Source of the DNA: Streptomyces iakyrus
Lineage (GTDB): Bacteria; Actinomycetota; Actinomycetes; Streptomycetales; Streptomycetaceae
DNA length: 64,000 nt
Assembly (NCBI RefSeq): GCF_000717055.1
Contig: NZ_JNXI01000024.1
Coordinates: 1-64,000, forward strand
Reading direction: 5' to 3'
Positions 7,933 to 17,508 of the stretch are shown in pieces. Numbering within the stretch: position 1 is the first letter of the stretch; each line of letters begins with the position of its first letter. The notes below the pieces were generated by a model. That model was not told the DNA's origin and made no database searches. It was given only the letters and a program-made list of their open reading frames with translations. The translations under genes and the position numbers were made by a program.

Positions 7933-8748
7933 GTGGCAGGAGTCGCACGACGCCGTCTGGACGCGGAGCTGGTCCGCCGGAAGCTCGCGCGCTCGCGCGA
8001 GCACGCCGCGCAGCTGATCGCCGCGGGGCGGGTCTCCGTCGGCAAGACCGTCGCGACCAAACCCGCCACGCAGGTGGAGACCGCGGCCGCGATCGTGGTG
8101 GCCCAGGACGACAGCGACCCCGACTACGTCTCGCGCGGCGGCCACAAGCTGGCCGGGGCGCTCGCGGTGTTCGCTCTGCAGGGGCTGGCCGTTGAGGGGC
8201 GCAGGGCGCTCGACGCGGGCGCGTCCACCGGCGGTTTCACCGATGTCCTGTTGCGGGCGGGCGCCGCGCACGTCGTCGCCGTGGACGTCGGATACGGACA
8301 ACTCGCGTGGTCCCTGCAGAAGGATGAACGCGTCACCGTCAAGGACCGTACGAACGTACGCGAGTTGACGCTTGAAGCGATCGATGGGGAGCCAGTGGAT
8401 CTTGTCGTGGGGGATCTGTCCTTCATCCCGCTCGGGCTGGTCCTGCCCGCTCTGACGCGGTGCGTGAAGCCGGACGCCGACCTGGTGATGATGGTCAAGC
8501 CGCAGTTCGAGGTCGGCAAGGAGCGCCTCGGCAGCGGGGGAGTGGTACGCAGCACCCAGCTGCGGGCCGAGGCGGTGCGGGGGGTGGCCGAGAAGGCCTG
8601 GGGGCTGGGGCTCGGGGTGAGGGGCGTGACGGCCAGTCCGCTGCCCGGGCCGTCGGGGAATGTCGAATACTTTCTGTGGCTGCGGTCCGGGGCACCGGAA
8701 CTGGACCCGGCCGAGGCAGACCGTGCAGTGGCGGAGGGGCCGCGTTGA
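7933..8748 (+). CDS. tlyA: TlyA-family rRNA 2'-O-methyltransferase / hemolysin A homologue
   Basis: A 271-residue protein with an N-terminal S4-like RNA-binding domain (residues about 5-65, RRLDAELVRRKLARSREHA) and a Rossmann FtsJ-type methyltransferase domain. The SAM-binding motif is LDAGASTGGFTD near residue 95, and VGDLSFIPL follows near 158. In mycobacteria TlyA methylates 16S and 23S rRNA and determines capreomycin sensitivity; the same role is inferred. GTG 7933 follows AGGAG at 7917-7921. The stop overlaps the TTG start of nadK by TTGA, so the pair is translationally coupled. This tlyA-nadK-recN order is a known actinobacterial arrangement. Confidence 0.92.
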   Translation: MAGVARRRLDAELVRRKLARSREHAAQLIAAGRVSVGKTVATKPATQVETAAAIVVAQDDSDPDYVSRGGHKLAGALAVFALQGLAVEGRRALDAGASTGGFTDVLLRAGAAHVVAVDVGYGQLAWSLQKDERVTVKDRTNVRELTLEAIDGEPVDLVVGDLSFIPLGLVLPALTRCVKPDADLVMMVKPQFEVGKERLGSGGVVRSTQLRAEAVRGVAEKAWGLGLGVRGVTASPLPGPSGNVEYFLWLRSGAPELDPAEADRAVAEGPR

Positions 8749-9650
8749 CCGAGAACCGAGCTCGTACTGTATTCCTGCTCGCCCACACGGGCCGGCCCGC
8801 GGCCGTGCGCAGTGCCGAGCTCGTCGTGAAGGGGCTGCTGCGCTCCGGTCTGGGCGTGCGCGTCCTGGAGGCCGAGGCGCGCGACCTGCCTCTGCCGGCC
8901 GAGGTGGAACTGGTCAAGGAGGCCACTCCGCAGTGCCTCGACGGCTGTGAGCTGCTGATCGTGCTGGGTGGTGACGGCACGCTGCTGCGCGGTGCCGAGT
9001 TCGCGCGGGCGTCGGGTGTGCCGATGCTCGGCGTCAACCTCGGGCGCGTCGGGTTCCTCGCGGAGGCCGAGCGGGACGACCTCGACAAGGTCGTCGACCG
9101 GGTGGTCACCAAGGCGTACGAGGTCGAGGAGCGGATGACCGTCGACGTCGTCGTGCACCGCAACGGGGACATCGTGCACACGGACTGGGCGCTGAACGAG
9201 GCGGCCGTGCAGAAGGTGTCCGCCGAGCGGATGCTGGAGATCGTCCTGGAGATCGACGGGCGGCCGGTCACGGGGTTCGGCTGCGACGGGATCGTGTGTG
9301 CGACGCCCACGGGGTCGACGGCGTACGCCTTCTCGGCGGGCGGGCCGGTGGTGTGGCCGGAGGTCGAGGCGCTGCTGATGGTGCCGATCTCCGCGCACGC
9401 GCTGTTCGCGAAGCCGCTCGTGACATCGCCGGATTCTGTGTTGGCTGTGGAGGTTCTGCCACACATTCCGCCGGGGGTTCTGTGGTGCGACGGGCGGCGG
9501 ACGGTCGAGTTGCCGCCCGGGGCGCGGGTGGAGGTGCGGCGGGGGGCCGTGCCGGTGCGGTTGGCGCGGCTGCATCATGCTTCTTTCACGGACCGGCTGG
9601 TGGCCAAGTTCGCGCTGCCTGTTTCCGGGTGGCGGGGCGCACCTCACTAG
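8745..9650 (+). CDS. nadK: NAD kinase
   Basis: A 301-residue ATP/polyphosphate-NAD kinase making NADP in the cytosol. The diagnostic GGDGT motif is at residues 75-79, followed by the LNEAAV motif near 148 and the GCDGIVCATPTGSTAY stretch that binds NAD and orders the active site. The start is TTG 8745, overlapping the tlyA stop; GGAGGGG at 8733-8739 is the ribosome-binding site and supports this rare start. Length is normal for the family. It sits between tlyA and recN, a conserved context in many bacteria. Confidence 0.95.
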   Translation: MTENRARTVFLLAHTGRPAAVRSAELVVKGLLRSGLGVRVLEAEARDLPLPAEVELVKEATPQCLDGCELLIVLGGDGTLLRGAEFARASGVPMLGVNLGRVGFLAEAERDDLDKVVDRVVTKAYEVEERMTVDVVVHRNGDIVHTDWALNEAAVQKVSAERMLEIVLEIDGRPVTGFGCDGIVCATPTGSTAYAFSAGGPVVWPEVEALLMVPISAHALFAKPLVTSPDSVLAVEVLPHIPPGVLWCDGRRTVELPPGARVEVRRGAVPVRLARLHHASFTDRLVAKFALPVSGWRGAPH

Positions 9651-9676
9651 CGGCTCGTGGGGAGGGTGCGGGTGGT

Positions 9677-9733
9677 CTGTGGCTTGTCGCGCCCACGTGG
9701 CGGAGCCGCACATCGATACAGCCCCGCGCCCCT
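9677..9733 (+). repeat. Streptomyces-type interspersed intergenic repeat (copy A)
   Basis: The stretch containing TCGCGCCCACGTGGCGGAGC and ending CCCCGCGCCCCT resembles, from memory, a short intergenic sequence found many times in Streptomyces chromosomes. It fills most of the nadK-recN gap. A related ending appears at 20483-20523. The assignment is by recall. Confidence 0.5.
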
Positions 9734-9806
9734 AGGAGCCGATCACCACTCTCGTGGGTGACAGGGGCGGGCCAGTCGCACTCGCCCGCCCGGACCTCGT
9801 AAGGTC

Positions 9807-11543
9807 GTGTCCGTGTTGGAGGAGATGCGGATACGGTCGCTGGGCGTGATCGACGATGCTGTCGTCGAGCTGTCGCCCGGGTTCACCGCGGTCACCGGTG
9901 AGACGGGTGCGGGCAAGACCATGGTGGTCACCAGCCTGGGGTTGCTGCTGGGCGGGCGGGCCGACCCGGCGCTCGTGCGGATCGGGGCCGGTAAGGCCGT
10001 CGTGGAGGGGCGGATCACCGTCCCGCGGGGCGCCGCGGTCGCCGTACGCGCCGAGGAGGCCGGGGCCGAGCTCGACGACGGGGCCCTGCTGATCAGCCGT
10101 ACCGTCTCCGCCGAGGGGCGCTCACGGGCGCACCTGGGCGGGCGCGGCGTGCCCGTGGGCGTGCTGGCCGAGCTCGCCGACGAGCTGGTGGCCGTGCACG
10201 GGCAGACCGACCAGCAGGGGCTGCTCAAGCTGTCCCGGCAGCGGCAGGCGCTCGACCGGTACGCGGGCGACGCGGTCGCCGGGCCGCTGGCCAAGTACGG
10301 CGAGGCGTACAAGCGGCTGCGGGCCGTCGCCGCCGAGCTCGACGAGATCACCACCCGGGCCCGCGAGCGGGCCCAGGAGGCCGATCTGCTGCGCTTCGGG
10401 CTCGACGAGATCGCCGCCGTCGAGCCCCGCGCGGGCGAGGACGTGGAGCTGGCCGAGGAGGCCGAGCGGCTCGGGCACGCCGAGGCGCTGGCGTCCGCCG
10501 CCGCGGTCGCGCACGCCGGCCTCGCGGGTAACCCCGAGGACCCGGAGGGCGTCGACGCCGGGACGCTCGTCGCGGGCGCGCAGCGGGCCCTGGACGCCGT
10601 ACGGTCGCACGATCCGGCGCTGGCCGCGCTCGCCGACCGCATCGGGGAGATCGGGATCCTGCTGCGCGACGCGGCCGGTGACCTGGCGGGGTACGCCGAC
10701 GATCTGGACGCCGATCCGCTGCGGCTGGCGGCCGTCCAGGAGCGGCGGGCCGCGCTCACCGGGCTGACGCGCAAGTACGGCGAGGACATCGCCACCGTGC
10801 TGGCCTGGGCCGAGCAGAGCGCCGCCCGGCTGACCGAACTGGACGGCGACGACGAGCGGATCGGGGAGCTGACCGCCGAGCGGGACGCGCTGCGGTCCGA
10901 ACTGGGCGGGCTGGCGCAGGCGCTGACGGACGCCCGGACCGAGGCCGCCGAACGGTTCGCCGCCGCCGTGACCGCCGAGCTGGCCTCGCTCGCCATGCCG
11001 CACGCGCGGGTGTCCTTCGACATCCGGCAGACCGAGGACCCCGAGGGCGTCGAGGTCGGCGGGCGTCCGGTCGCCTACGGTCCCGCGGGCGCCGACGAGG
11101 TCGAGCTGCTGCTCGCCCCGCACCCGGGGGCGCCGCCGCGGCCGATCGCCAAGGGTGCGTCCGGCGGTGAACTGTCGCGTGTGATGCTGGCCGTGGAGGT
11201 GGTGTTCGCGGGGACGGACCCGGTGCCGACGTACCTCTTCGACGAGGTCGACGCCGGGGTCGGCGGCAAGGCGGCGGTCGAGATCGGCCGGCGGCTCGCA
11301 CGGCTGGCGAAGACCGCGCAGGTCGTGGTCGTGACGCACCTGCCCCAGGTGGCCGCCTTCGCCGACCGGCAGCTGCTGGTCGAGAAGACCAACGACGGGT
11401 CCGTGACCCGCTCCGGTGTCAAGGTCCTCGAAGGTGAGGACCGGGTCCGGGAGCTGTCCCGCATGCTCGCCGGCCAGGAGGACTCCGAGACGGCCCGGGC
11501 GCACGCGGAGGAGCTGCTGGCGGCGGCCCGGGCGGACGGTTAG
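9807..11543 (+). CDS. recN: DNA repair protein RecN
   Basis: A 578-residue SMC-like ATPase that acts in double-strand-break repair. Walker A GETGAGKT is at residues 31-38. A long coiled-coil region rich in Glu/Ala/Arg covers about residues 150-390. The ABC signature KGASGGELSRVMLA is near residue 455, Walker B YLFDEVDAGVGG near 475, and the VVVTHLPQVAAFAD switch region near 510. GTG 9807 is used; GTG 9813 (Val-Leu-Glu-Glu) is an in-frame alternative. No LexA box is visible in the 156-bp gap upstream, so damage induction, if any, is not apparent here. Confidence 0.95.
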   Translation: MSVLEEMRIRSLGVIDDAVVELSPGFTAVTGETGAGKTMVVTSLGLLLGGRADPALVRIGAGKAVVEGRITVPRGAAVAVRAEEAGAELDDGALLISRTVSAEGRSRAHLGGRGVPVGVLAELADELVAVHGQTDQQGLLKLSRQRQALDRYAGDAVAGPLAKYGEAYKRLRAVAAELDEITTRARERAQEADLLRFGLDEIAAVEPRAGEDVELAEEAERLGHAEALASAAAVAHAGLAGNPEDPEGVDAGTLVAGAQRALDAVRSHDPALAALADRIGEIGILLRDAAGDLAGYADDLDADPLRLAAVQERRAALTGLTRKYGEDIATVLAWAEQSAARLTELDGDDERIGELTAERDALRSELGGLAQALTDARTEAAERFAAAVTAELASLAMPHARVSFDIRQTEDPEGVEVGGRPVAYGPAGADEVELLLAPHPGAPPRPIAKGASGGELSRVMLAVEVVFAGTDPVPTYLFDEVDAGVGGKAAVEIGRRLARLAKTAQVVVVTHLPQVAAFADRQLLVEKTNDGSVTRSGVKVLEGEDRVRELSRMLAGQEDSETARAHAEELLAAARADG

Positions 11544-11765
11544 CACGGAGCGGCGCACTTTTGGTGGTGCGGCAAGGCCGGGCGGGTCGCCCGATTTCAC
11601 TCGTGTGGGTGACCCGGCCCGGGGCGTTCCCCCGCTGCCGCGCCCCGCTGCCGTGGCGCAGGGGTTCCGGCGTTCCCGGAACCCCCTTGTGTCCTGGCAT
11701 CCTTGGCGGAGTACGCGTGCGAAACCTCGTCGTGACCGTCCAACCCGAACCAGGAGCCCGGCCAC

Positions 11766-12908
11766 GTGACCCCCGTGAGCAGCCACTCACAGCATGGCCA
11801 GTTGCCGCTGCGCACCGTGCAGGTGCTGGGCGGCGGCAATGCCGCCAGCAGTGCGCATGTGCGCTCGCTGGCCGCGGGGCTCGTCGCGCGGGGCGTGAAG
11901 GTCACGGTGTGCGCCCCCTATGAGGCCGATCAAGCCTACGACTTCAGCGGTGTCGGGGCCGACCACGTGCACGTGCCGCGCAGCAGCGACCCGGTGTCGG
12001 TGGCCGCGCTGCGGGCGGCCTGCGCCAACGCCGATCTGGTGCACGCGCACGGACTGCACGCCTCCTTCCGCACCGTGCTCGCCCTCAGCGGGCGACGCGT
12101 GCGGACTCCGCTGGTGGTGACGTGGCACGACCGGGCGCACGCCGACGGCGCGCGGGCCCACATGCTGCGCGTGCTGGAGCGAAGGGTCGTGAAGGCGGCC
12201 ACGGTCGTGCTGGGGACGACCTCGGCGCTGGTGGACCGGGCCCGGCTCACCGGCGCGCGGGACGCCCGGCTGGCGGCCGTCGCGCTGCCCGGCCCGCGCA
12301 GGCCCCGCGAGCCCGACGACCCCGACCGGCGGCGGCCCAAGGTGCGCGCCGAACTCGGCGCCATCGGACGGCCGTTGCTGATGGCCGTCGGCTCCCTGGA
12401 ACGCCACCGCGGATACGACGTGCTGCTGGACGCCGCGCGCGCCTGGCGCCGCCTCGATCCCGTGCCGCAGGTCGTGATCGCCGGAGAGGGCCCGCTACGC
12501 GGTGAACTCCAGGCGCGGATCGAGGAGGAGGAGCTGCCGGTCCGGCTCATCGGGCGGCGCGAGGACATCACCGACCTGCTCGCCGCGGCCGACCTCGCCC
12601 TGCTGCCGAGCCGCTGGGAGGCGCGCTCCGTCCTCGCCCAGGAGGCCCTGTACGCACGCGTGCCGCTTGTCGCGACGGAGGTCGGCGGCATCCCCGAACT
12701 CGTCGGCGACGCGGCCGAACTCGTCCCGTACGGCGACGCGAAGGCCCTCGCCGACGCCGTCGTGCGGCTGCTCGGCGACCAGGGGCGGCGGGACCTGCTG
12801 GCCGACAAGGGCGCCCGCCAGGCCGCCGGCTGGCCGACCGAGGACGAGACGGTCGCCCAAGTGCTCAGCGTGTACGACGAGTTGACCCAGCCCCGGCCCC
12901 TCCCCTAG
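11766..12908 (+). CDS. Glycosyltransferase family 4
   Basis: A 380-residue GT-B fold glycosyltransferase. The N-terminal acceptor half starts with VQVLGGGNAASSAHVRSLAA. The nucleotide-sugar half contains LLMAVGSLERHRGYDVLLDA near residue 205 and the donor-binding EX7E-type region around LPSRWEARSVLAQEAL near residue 280. It probably transfers a sugar to a lipid or cell-surface acceptor; donor and acceptor are not readable. GTG 11766 follows AGGAG at 11752-11756. It converges on the PucR gene with only 15 bp between stops. Confidence 0.87.
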   Translation: MTPVSSHSQHGQLPLRTVQVLGGGNAASSAHVRSLAAGLVARGVKVTVCAPYEADQAYDFSGVGADHVHVPRSSDPVSVAALRAACANADLVHAHGLHASFRTVLALSGRRVRTPLVVTWHDRAHADGARAHMLRVLERRVVKAATVVLGTTSALVDRARLTGARDARLAAVALPGPRRPREPDDPDRRRPKVRAELGAIGRPLLMAVGSLERHRGYDVLLDAARAWRRLDPVPQVVIAGEGPLRGELQARIEEEELPVRLIGRREDITDLLAAADLALLPSRWEARSVLAQEALYARVPLVATEVGGIPELVGDAAELVPYGDAKALADAVVRLLGDQGRRDLLADKGARQAAGWPTEDETVAQVLSVYDELTQPRPLP

Positions 12909-12923
12909 CAGCCCCCGGCAGCC

Positions 12924-14576
12924 CTACGAGACGTGCCTGCGGGCCCGCAGGGCCAGGCTCAGGGCCAAAACCGTCTGCGGGTCGTCGAGGTCCGTGCCCA
13001 GCAGCTCCCCGATGCGGGCCAGGCGGTTGTACAGGGTCTGCCGGTTGAGATGCAGCTCGCGGGCCGTCTCCGCCTTGCGTCCCGCGTGGGCGAGGTAGGT
13101 CGTGAGCGTGGGCAGCAGCGGCGGCCGGGAGCGGCGGTCGTGCTCCAGCAGCGGGCCGAGGGCGCGGTCGACAAAGGCCGCCAGGTCCTCGTGGTCGCGC
13201 AGCCGCCACAGCAGCAGGTCGATGTCGAGGCGGCGGGCGTCGTACCAGGGCCGGTCCGGCAGGCCCTGGGCCGCCGTGGCCGTCTCGGCCGCGTGCCGCA
13301 GGCCCGAGGCGGCCGAGGGCCAGCCGCCGGCTGTCCCCACGACCATCACGGGCGGCTGCCCGCCCGGCCGCGGCAGCCCGGCCCGGCCCACACCGGCCCG
13401 CAGAGCCGCCGCCACCCGGTCCGCAACCGCCGCCCGCTCCGGCTCCGCGCGCAGCCCGAGCAGCACCAGCACCCGGCCCTCCACCGGCCGCACCCCGAGC
13501 AGCACCGGCACGCCCACCGACGCCAGCTCCTCCGAGACCGCCCGGGCCAGCACGGCCCAGCCACCCCCGCTCTCGTCCGGGGACAGGGCGTCCCCGAGCC
13601 GCATGACCACCGGCAGCAGTGGGCCGCTACCCGGCCGGAACCCGAGCACACGGGCCTGCGCCGGGGCGTCCTCGGCCGCGACGCGGCCCTCGGCGAGGTC
13701 GGTGAGGAAGTCGCCGCGCCCGCGCGCCGCCAGTTCCTCCTCCTGGCGGGCCTGCATCAGCACCACGGCCAGGATGCCCGCGGCCCGCTCGGCGGCCATC
13801 CGGTGCACCGGCGCCAGGGGAGTCCGCACGGGCAGCAGAACGAGCCGGGCCCGTACGCCCCCGCTGCCCGGCCCGCCGCCCGGCACGTCCACGAGCACCG
13901 ACCCCGCGAGCGGCGGCTCGTCCTTGTGCTGGCCGCGCAGCCCCTCCCACACCTGGAGCGGGTCCGCGCCCTCGGGCCCGGACCCGGCCGCGTACAGCAA
14001 CTGCCCGTCCGCCGTCTCCAGGAACACCGGGTTCGCGGCGAAGTCGGCGAGGATGCCGAGCACGTGGGGCACCCCGCCGCCGCCCAGCAGGGCCTGCGTG
14101 CACCGCCGGTGCACCTCCTCGGCCCGCTGAAGCAGGGCGTAGTGACCGTTGACGATCTCGGTGTGGACCTCCTCCGTGACCGTGACGAAGGGCACCTCGC
14201 GGTGCAGCTGGACGAGCGGCAGCCCGGCGGAGCGTGCCGTGTCGACGAGGGCCGCGGGCAGCCGGGTGAAGCGCGGACCGAGCTCCACGACCAGGGCCGC
14301 GATGCCGCGCTCCGCCAGGGTGCGCACGAACGCCCGCTGCTCGGCGGGGCGCGTGCCGAGGCCGTAGCCCGTGGTCAGCAGGAGTTCGCCGCCCTTGAGC
14401 AGGGAGGCGATGTGCGGCACCTCGCCGGCGTGCACCCAGCGCACGGTCCGCCCGAGCCGCTCGGCGCCCGCCAGCACCTCGGGCAGCCCGCTGCGCAGCC
14501 CCGGCAGCTCCAGCGCCCGCTGCACGGTGATCCCGGCGCCCTGGGTGTCGTAACCGCTGTCCGTCCCGCTCTCCAT
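12924..14576 (-). CDS. PucR-family transcriptional regulator
   Basis: A 550-residue regulator. The N-terminal part (about 20-140) matches the PucR/purine-catabolism domain: VQRALELPGLRSGLPEVLAG opens it and GGELLLTTGYGLG follows. The middle is a degenerate cyclase-like/GGDEF-like region. The C-terminal 60 residues carry the PucR helix-turn-helix (ARELHLNRQTLYNRLARIGE). In relatives these proteins regulate purine or amino-acid catabolism genes; the target here is unknown. The ATG at 14576 is used. It is divergent from the LLM oxidoreductase with 126 bp between starts, which makes that gene a candidate target. Confidence 0.85.
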   Translation of the reverse strand: MESGTDSGYDTQGAGITVQRALELPGLRSGLPEVLAGAERLGRTVRWVHAGEVPHIASLLKGGELLLTTGYGLGTRPAEQRAFVRTLAERGIAALVVELGPRFTRLPAALVDTARSAGLPLVQLHREVPFVTVTEEVHTEIVNGHYALLQRAEEVHRRCTQALLGGGGVPHVLGILADFAANPVFLETADGQLLYAAGSGPEGADPLQVWEGLRGQHKDEPPLAGSVLVDVPGGGPGSGGVRARLVLLPVRTPLAPVHRMAAERAAGILAVVLMQARQEEELAARGRGDFLTDLAEGRVAAEDAPAQARVLGFRPGSGPLLPVVMRLGDALSPDESGGGWAVLARAVSEELASVGVPVLLGVRPVEGRVLVLLGLRAEPERAAVADRVAAALRAGVGRAGLPRPGGQPPVMVVGTAGGWPSAASGLRHAAETATAAQGLPDRPWYDARRLDIDLLLWRLRDHEDLAAFVDRALGPLLEHDRRSRPPLLPTLTTYLAHAGRKAETARELHLNRQTLYNRLARIGELLGTDLDDPQTVLALSLALRARRHVS

Positions 14577-14702
14577 GTGCCGGACGCTACCCGCGCGGAA
14601 GCCTCGCGGACATCTCCGGCGGGGCACCGAAACGATCACCGTCCGGATCCGGCGCCCGCTCTCCCCGGATTAGCGCGTGATCGACCGGGTACGGGCGCCG
14701 TC

Positions 14703-15659
14703 ATGGACATGAGCGTGGTGGCGGTGGGGCGGGAGGACGACAGTCCGGTCGAGGAGCCGTTGCGGGTCGCGGTGCTCGCCGACCGGCTCGGGTACCGGGA
14801 GGTCTGGGCCGGCGAGGGACCCACGTGGGACTCGTTCGTCCTGGCGACGGCGATCGGCGCCGCCACCGAGCAGGTCGCGCTGACCGCCGGGCCCGTACCG
14901 GTGTCGGTGCGCGATCCGCTCACCATCGTCCGGGGCGCCGCGTCCACCGCGGCCGTCACCGGCCGTCCCGTCGGCGTGGCCCTGGGCACCTCCAGCAAGC
15001 GGGTCGTCGAGGGAGTGCACGGCCGGCCGCGCACCCGGCCCGCGGCGGCCCTCGCGGAGTCGGCGGCGGCCGTACGGGCGCTGATGGGCAGCGTGCCGGG
15101 TGAGCCGATCGTGCCCGGCAGCGGCTTCCCGCGCCGCCTGTCACCGCCTGGAGGCATGGTCACCGTCGCCGCGTTCGGGGAGCGGGCGGTCGCCGCCGCC
15201 GTCGCGCACGCCGACCGGATGCTGCTCGACCTCGTCTCGCCCGAGCAGGTCCGCGTGCTGCGCGACCGGATGCTCGCGGCCGCCGAGAAGGCCGGCCGTA
15301 CCCCGCCGCGACTGACCGCCTGGCTGCCCGCCGCCGTCGATCCGGAGCCGGAGACGCTCACGCAGGTCCTGCGCAGCGTCGTCGGCTACCTGGCGGTGCC
15401 GGGCTACAGCGACATGTTCGTCGACGCGGGCTTCGCCGAGGTCGTCGAGCTGGCCGCCAAGGGCGCCGACGCCGACACCCTGCTGCGGGCGCTGCCGCCC
15501 GAGGCGGCCGGCACGGTCGCCCTCGTCGGCGACACCGCCACCGTCCGCGCCCGGATCGCCGCCTACGCCGAGGCCGGACTGGACGAGATAGCCCTCGTCC
15601 CGGCCACGGCCGCGGACCCCGCGGGGGAACGCACGCTCACGGCCCTCAGGCCGGAGTGA
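14703..15659 (+). CDS. LLM-class (luciferase-like) F420-dependent oxidoreductase
   Basis: A 318-residue TIM-barrel oxidoreductase. Family features are the opening DRLGYREVWAGEGPTWDSF at about residues 32-50, the VSVRDPLTIVRGAAS segment and a C-terminal DTATVRARIAAYAEAGLDE stretch. Relatives use F420 or FMN; the conserved layout resembles the mycobacterial MSMEG-type F420 enzymes, but cofactor and substrate are inference. ATG 14703 gives a compact protein; the much longer open frame upstream is the antisense shadow of the PucR gene. It is divergent from that regulator and converges on the GH15 gene. Confidence 0.82.
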   Translation: MDMSVVAVGREDDSPVEEPLRVAVLADRLGYREVWAGEGPTWDSFVLATAIGAATEQVALTAGPVPVSVRDPLTIVRGAASTAAVTGRPVGVALGTSSKRVVEGVHGRPRTRPAAALAESAAAVRALMGSVPGEPIVPGSGFPRRLSPPGGMVTVAAFGERAVAAAVAHADRMLLDLVSPEQVRVLRDRMLAAAEKAGRTPPRLTAWLPAAVDPEPETLTQVLRSVVGYLAVPGYSDMFVDAGFAEVVELAAKGADADTLLRALPPEAAGTVALVGDTATVRARIAAYAEAGLDEIALVPATAADPAGERTLTALRPE

Positions 15660-15705
15660 GGCCCACGGGAGGGCCGGAGCGGCACCCCCGAATGCCGCCC
15701 CCCGT

Positions 15706-17508
15706 TCAGCCGCCGTACGCGCCCGAAGCCGTCAGGCGCAGTGCCGTGTCGATGAGCGGCACGTGGCTGAAGGCCTGCGGGAAGTTGCCGACCTGGCGCT
15801 GCAGACGCGGGTCCCACTCCTCGGCCAGCAGGCCGAGGTCGTTGCGCAGGGACAACAGCTTCTCGAACAGCTTGCGGGCCTCGTCGACGCGTCCGATCAT
15901 CGCCAGGTCGTCGGCCATCCAGAACGAGCAGGCCAGGAACGCGCCCTCGTCACCGGGCAGACCGTCGACGTTCTCGTCGCCACTGGTGGTCGGGTAGCGC
16001 AGGATGAAGCCGTCCGGCGTGGACAGCTCCCGCTGGATCGCCTCGATCGTGCCGATGACCCGCTTGTCGTCCGGCGGCAGGAAGCCCATCTGCGGGATCA
16101 GCAGCAGCGAGGCGTCCAGCTCCTTCGAGCCGTACGACTGCGTGAACGTGTTGCGCTCCTTGTCGTAGCCCCGCTCGCACACGTCCCGGTGGATGTCGTC
16201 GCGCAGCTCCCGCCAGCGCTCCAGCGGGCCGTCCGCGTCACCGGACTCGATCAGCTTGATCGTGCGGTCGACCGCGACCCAGGCCATCACCTTGGAGTGC
16301 ACGAAGTGGCGGCGCGGGCCGCGCACCTCCCAGATGCCCTCGTCCGGCTCCTGCCAGTGGTCCTCCAGGTAGCGGATCAGCTTCAGCTGGAGCAGCGAGG
16401 CGTAGTCGTTGCGGGCGAGGCCCGTCATGTGGGCGAGGTGCAGGGCCTCGGTGACCTCGCCGTACACGTCCAGCTGGAGCTGGTGGGCCGCGCCGTTGCC
16501 GACCCGGACCGGGCCGGAGTTCTCGTAGCCCGGCAGCCAGTCCAGCTCCGCCTCGCCGAGCTCGCGCTCACCGGCGATGCCGTACATGATCTGGAGGTTC
16601 TCCGGGTCGCCGGCGACCGCCCGCAGCAGCCACTCGCGCCAGGCACGGGCCTCCTCGCGGTAGCCGGTGCGCAGCAGCGAGGACAGCGTGATCGCCGCGT
16701 CGCGCAGCCAGGTGTAGCGGTAGTCCCAGTTGCGGACGCCGCCGATGTCCTCCGGCAGGGAGGTGGTCGGCGCGGCGACGATGCCGCCGGTCGGGGCGTA
16801 CGTCAGGGCCTTCAGCGTGATCAGCGAGCGCACCACGGCCTCGCGGTAGGGGCCGTGGTACGTACAGTGGTCGACCCACTCGCGCCAGAAGTCCTCCGTC
16901 GCCTCCAGCGACTGCTCCGGCTCCGGCAGCGGCGGCGGCTCCTTGTGCGAGGGCTGCCAGGAGATCGTGAACGCGATCCGGTCACCCGGCGCGACCGTGA
17001 AGTCCGCGTACGTCGTCAGCGACTTGCCGTAGGTCTCCGCGGATGTGTCGAACCACACCGAGTCCGGGCCCGCGACGGCCACCGTGCGCCCCTCGTGCTT
17101 GTGCACCCACGGCACCACCCGTCCGTAGGAGAACCGCATCCTGAGCGCCGAGCGCATCGGCACGCGGCCCGAGACGCCCTCCACAATCCGGATCAGCTGC
17201 GGGGCGCCGTCACGCGGCGGCATGAAGTCGGTCACCCGGACCGTGCCCCGCTGGGTGTCCCACTCGGACTCCAGGATCAGCGAGTCGCCCCGGTAGCTGC
17301 GCCGCGCCGCGGTGGGGGGCTGCTGGTCGGAGGCGTACGCGGGGCCGAGCCGCCAGAAGCCGTGCTCCTCGGTGCCCAGCAGGCCGGCGAAGATGGCGTG
17401 CGAGTCGAAGCGGGGCAGGCACAGCCAGTCGACTGTGCCGTCCCGGCAGACCAGGGCAGCGGTCTGCATGTCTCCGATGAGTGCGTAGTCTTCGATGCGC
17501 CCGGCCAC
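15706..17508 (-). CDS. Glycoside hydrolase family 15 protein (glucoamylase/trehalase-like)
   Basis: A 600-residue enzyme with an N-terminal beta-sandwich domain (residues about 1-220, starting GRIEDYALIGDMQTAAL) and an (alpha/alpha)6 barrel containing GGVRNWDYRYTWLRDAA near residue 265 and GLLAEEWDPRLQRQVGNFPQ near 570. This is the actinobacterial GH15 type, some of which are trehalases; trehalose or malto-oligosaccharide cleavage is inferred. No signal peptide is seen, so it is probably cytosolic. The GTG at 17508 is chosen because GGAG stands 6 bp upstream; GTG 17532 is the alternative. The upstream region has paired inverted repeats. Confidence 0.88.
   Translation of the reverse strand: MAGRIEDYALIGDMQTAALVCRDGTVDWLCLPRFDSHAIFAGLLGTEEHGFWRLGPAYASDQQPPTAARRSYRGDSLILESEWDTQRGTVRVTDFMPPRDGAPQLIRIVEGVSGRVPMRSALRMRFSYGRVVPWVHKHEGRTVAVAGPDSVWFDTSAETYGKSLTTYADFTVAPGDRIAFTISWQPSHKEPPPLPEPEQSLEATEDFWREWVDHCTYHGPYREAVVRSLITLKALTYAPTGGIVAAPTTSLPEDIGGVRNWDYRYTWLRDAAITLSSLLRTGYREEARAWREWLLRAVAGDPENLQIMYGIAGERELGEAELDWLPGYENSGPVRVGNGAAHQLQLDVYGEVTEALHLAHMTGLARNDYASLLQLKLIRYLEDHWQEPDEGIWEVRGPRRHFVHSKVMAWVAVDRTIKLIESGDADGPLERWRELRDDIHRDVCERGYDKERNTFTQSYGSKELDASLLLIPQMGFLPPDDKRVIGTIEAIQRELSTPDGFILRYPTTSGDENVDGLPGDEGAFLACSFWMADDLAMIGRVDEARKLFEKLLSLRNDLGLLAEEWDPRLQRQVGNFPQAFSHVPLIDTALRLTASGAYGG

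Noticed and set aside
12933..14702. Upstream extension of the LLM oxidoreductase frame (about 590 codons)
   Set aside because: It is antisense to the PucR gene and Gln/Arg/His-rich; the family text begins after ATG 14703.
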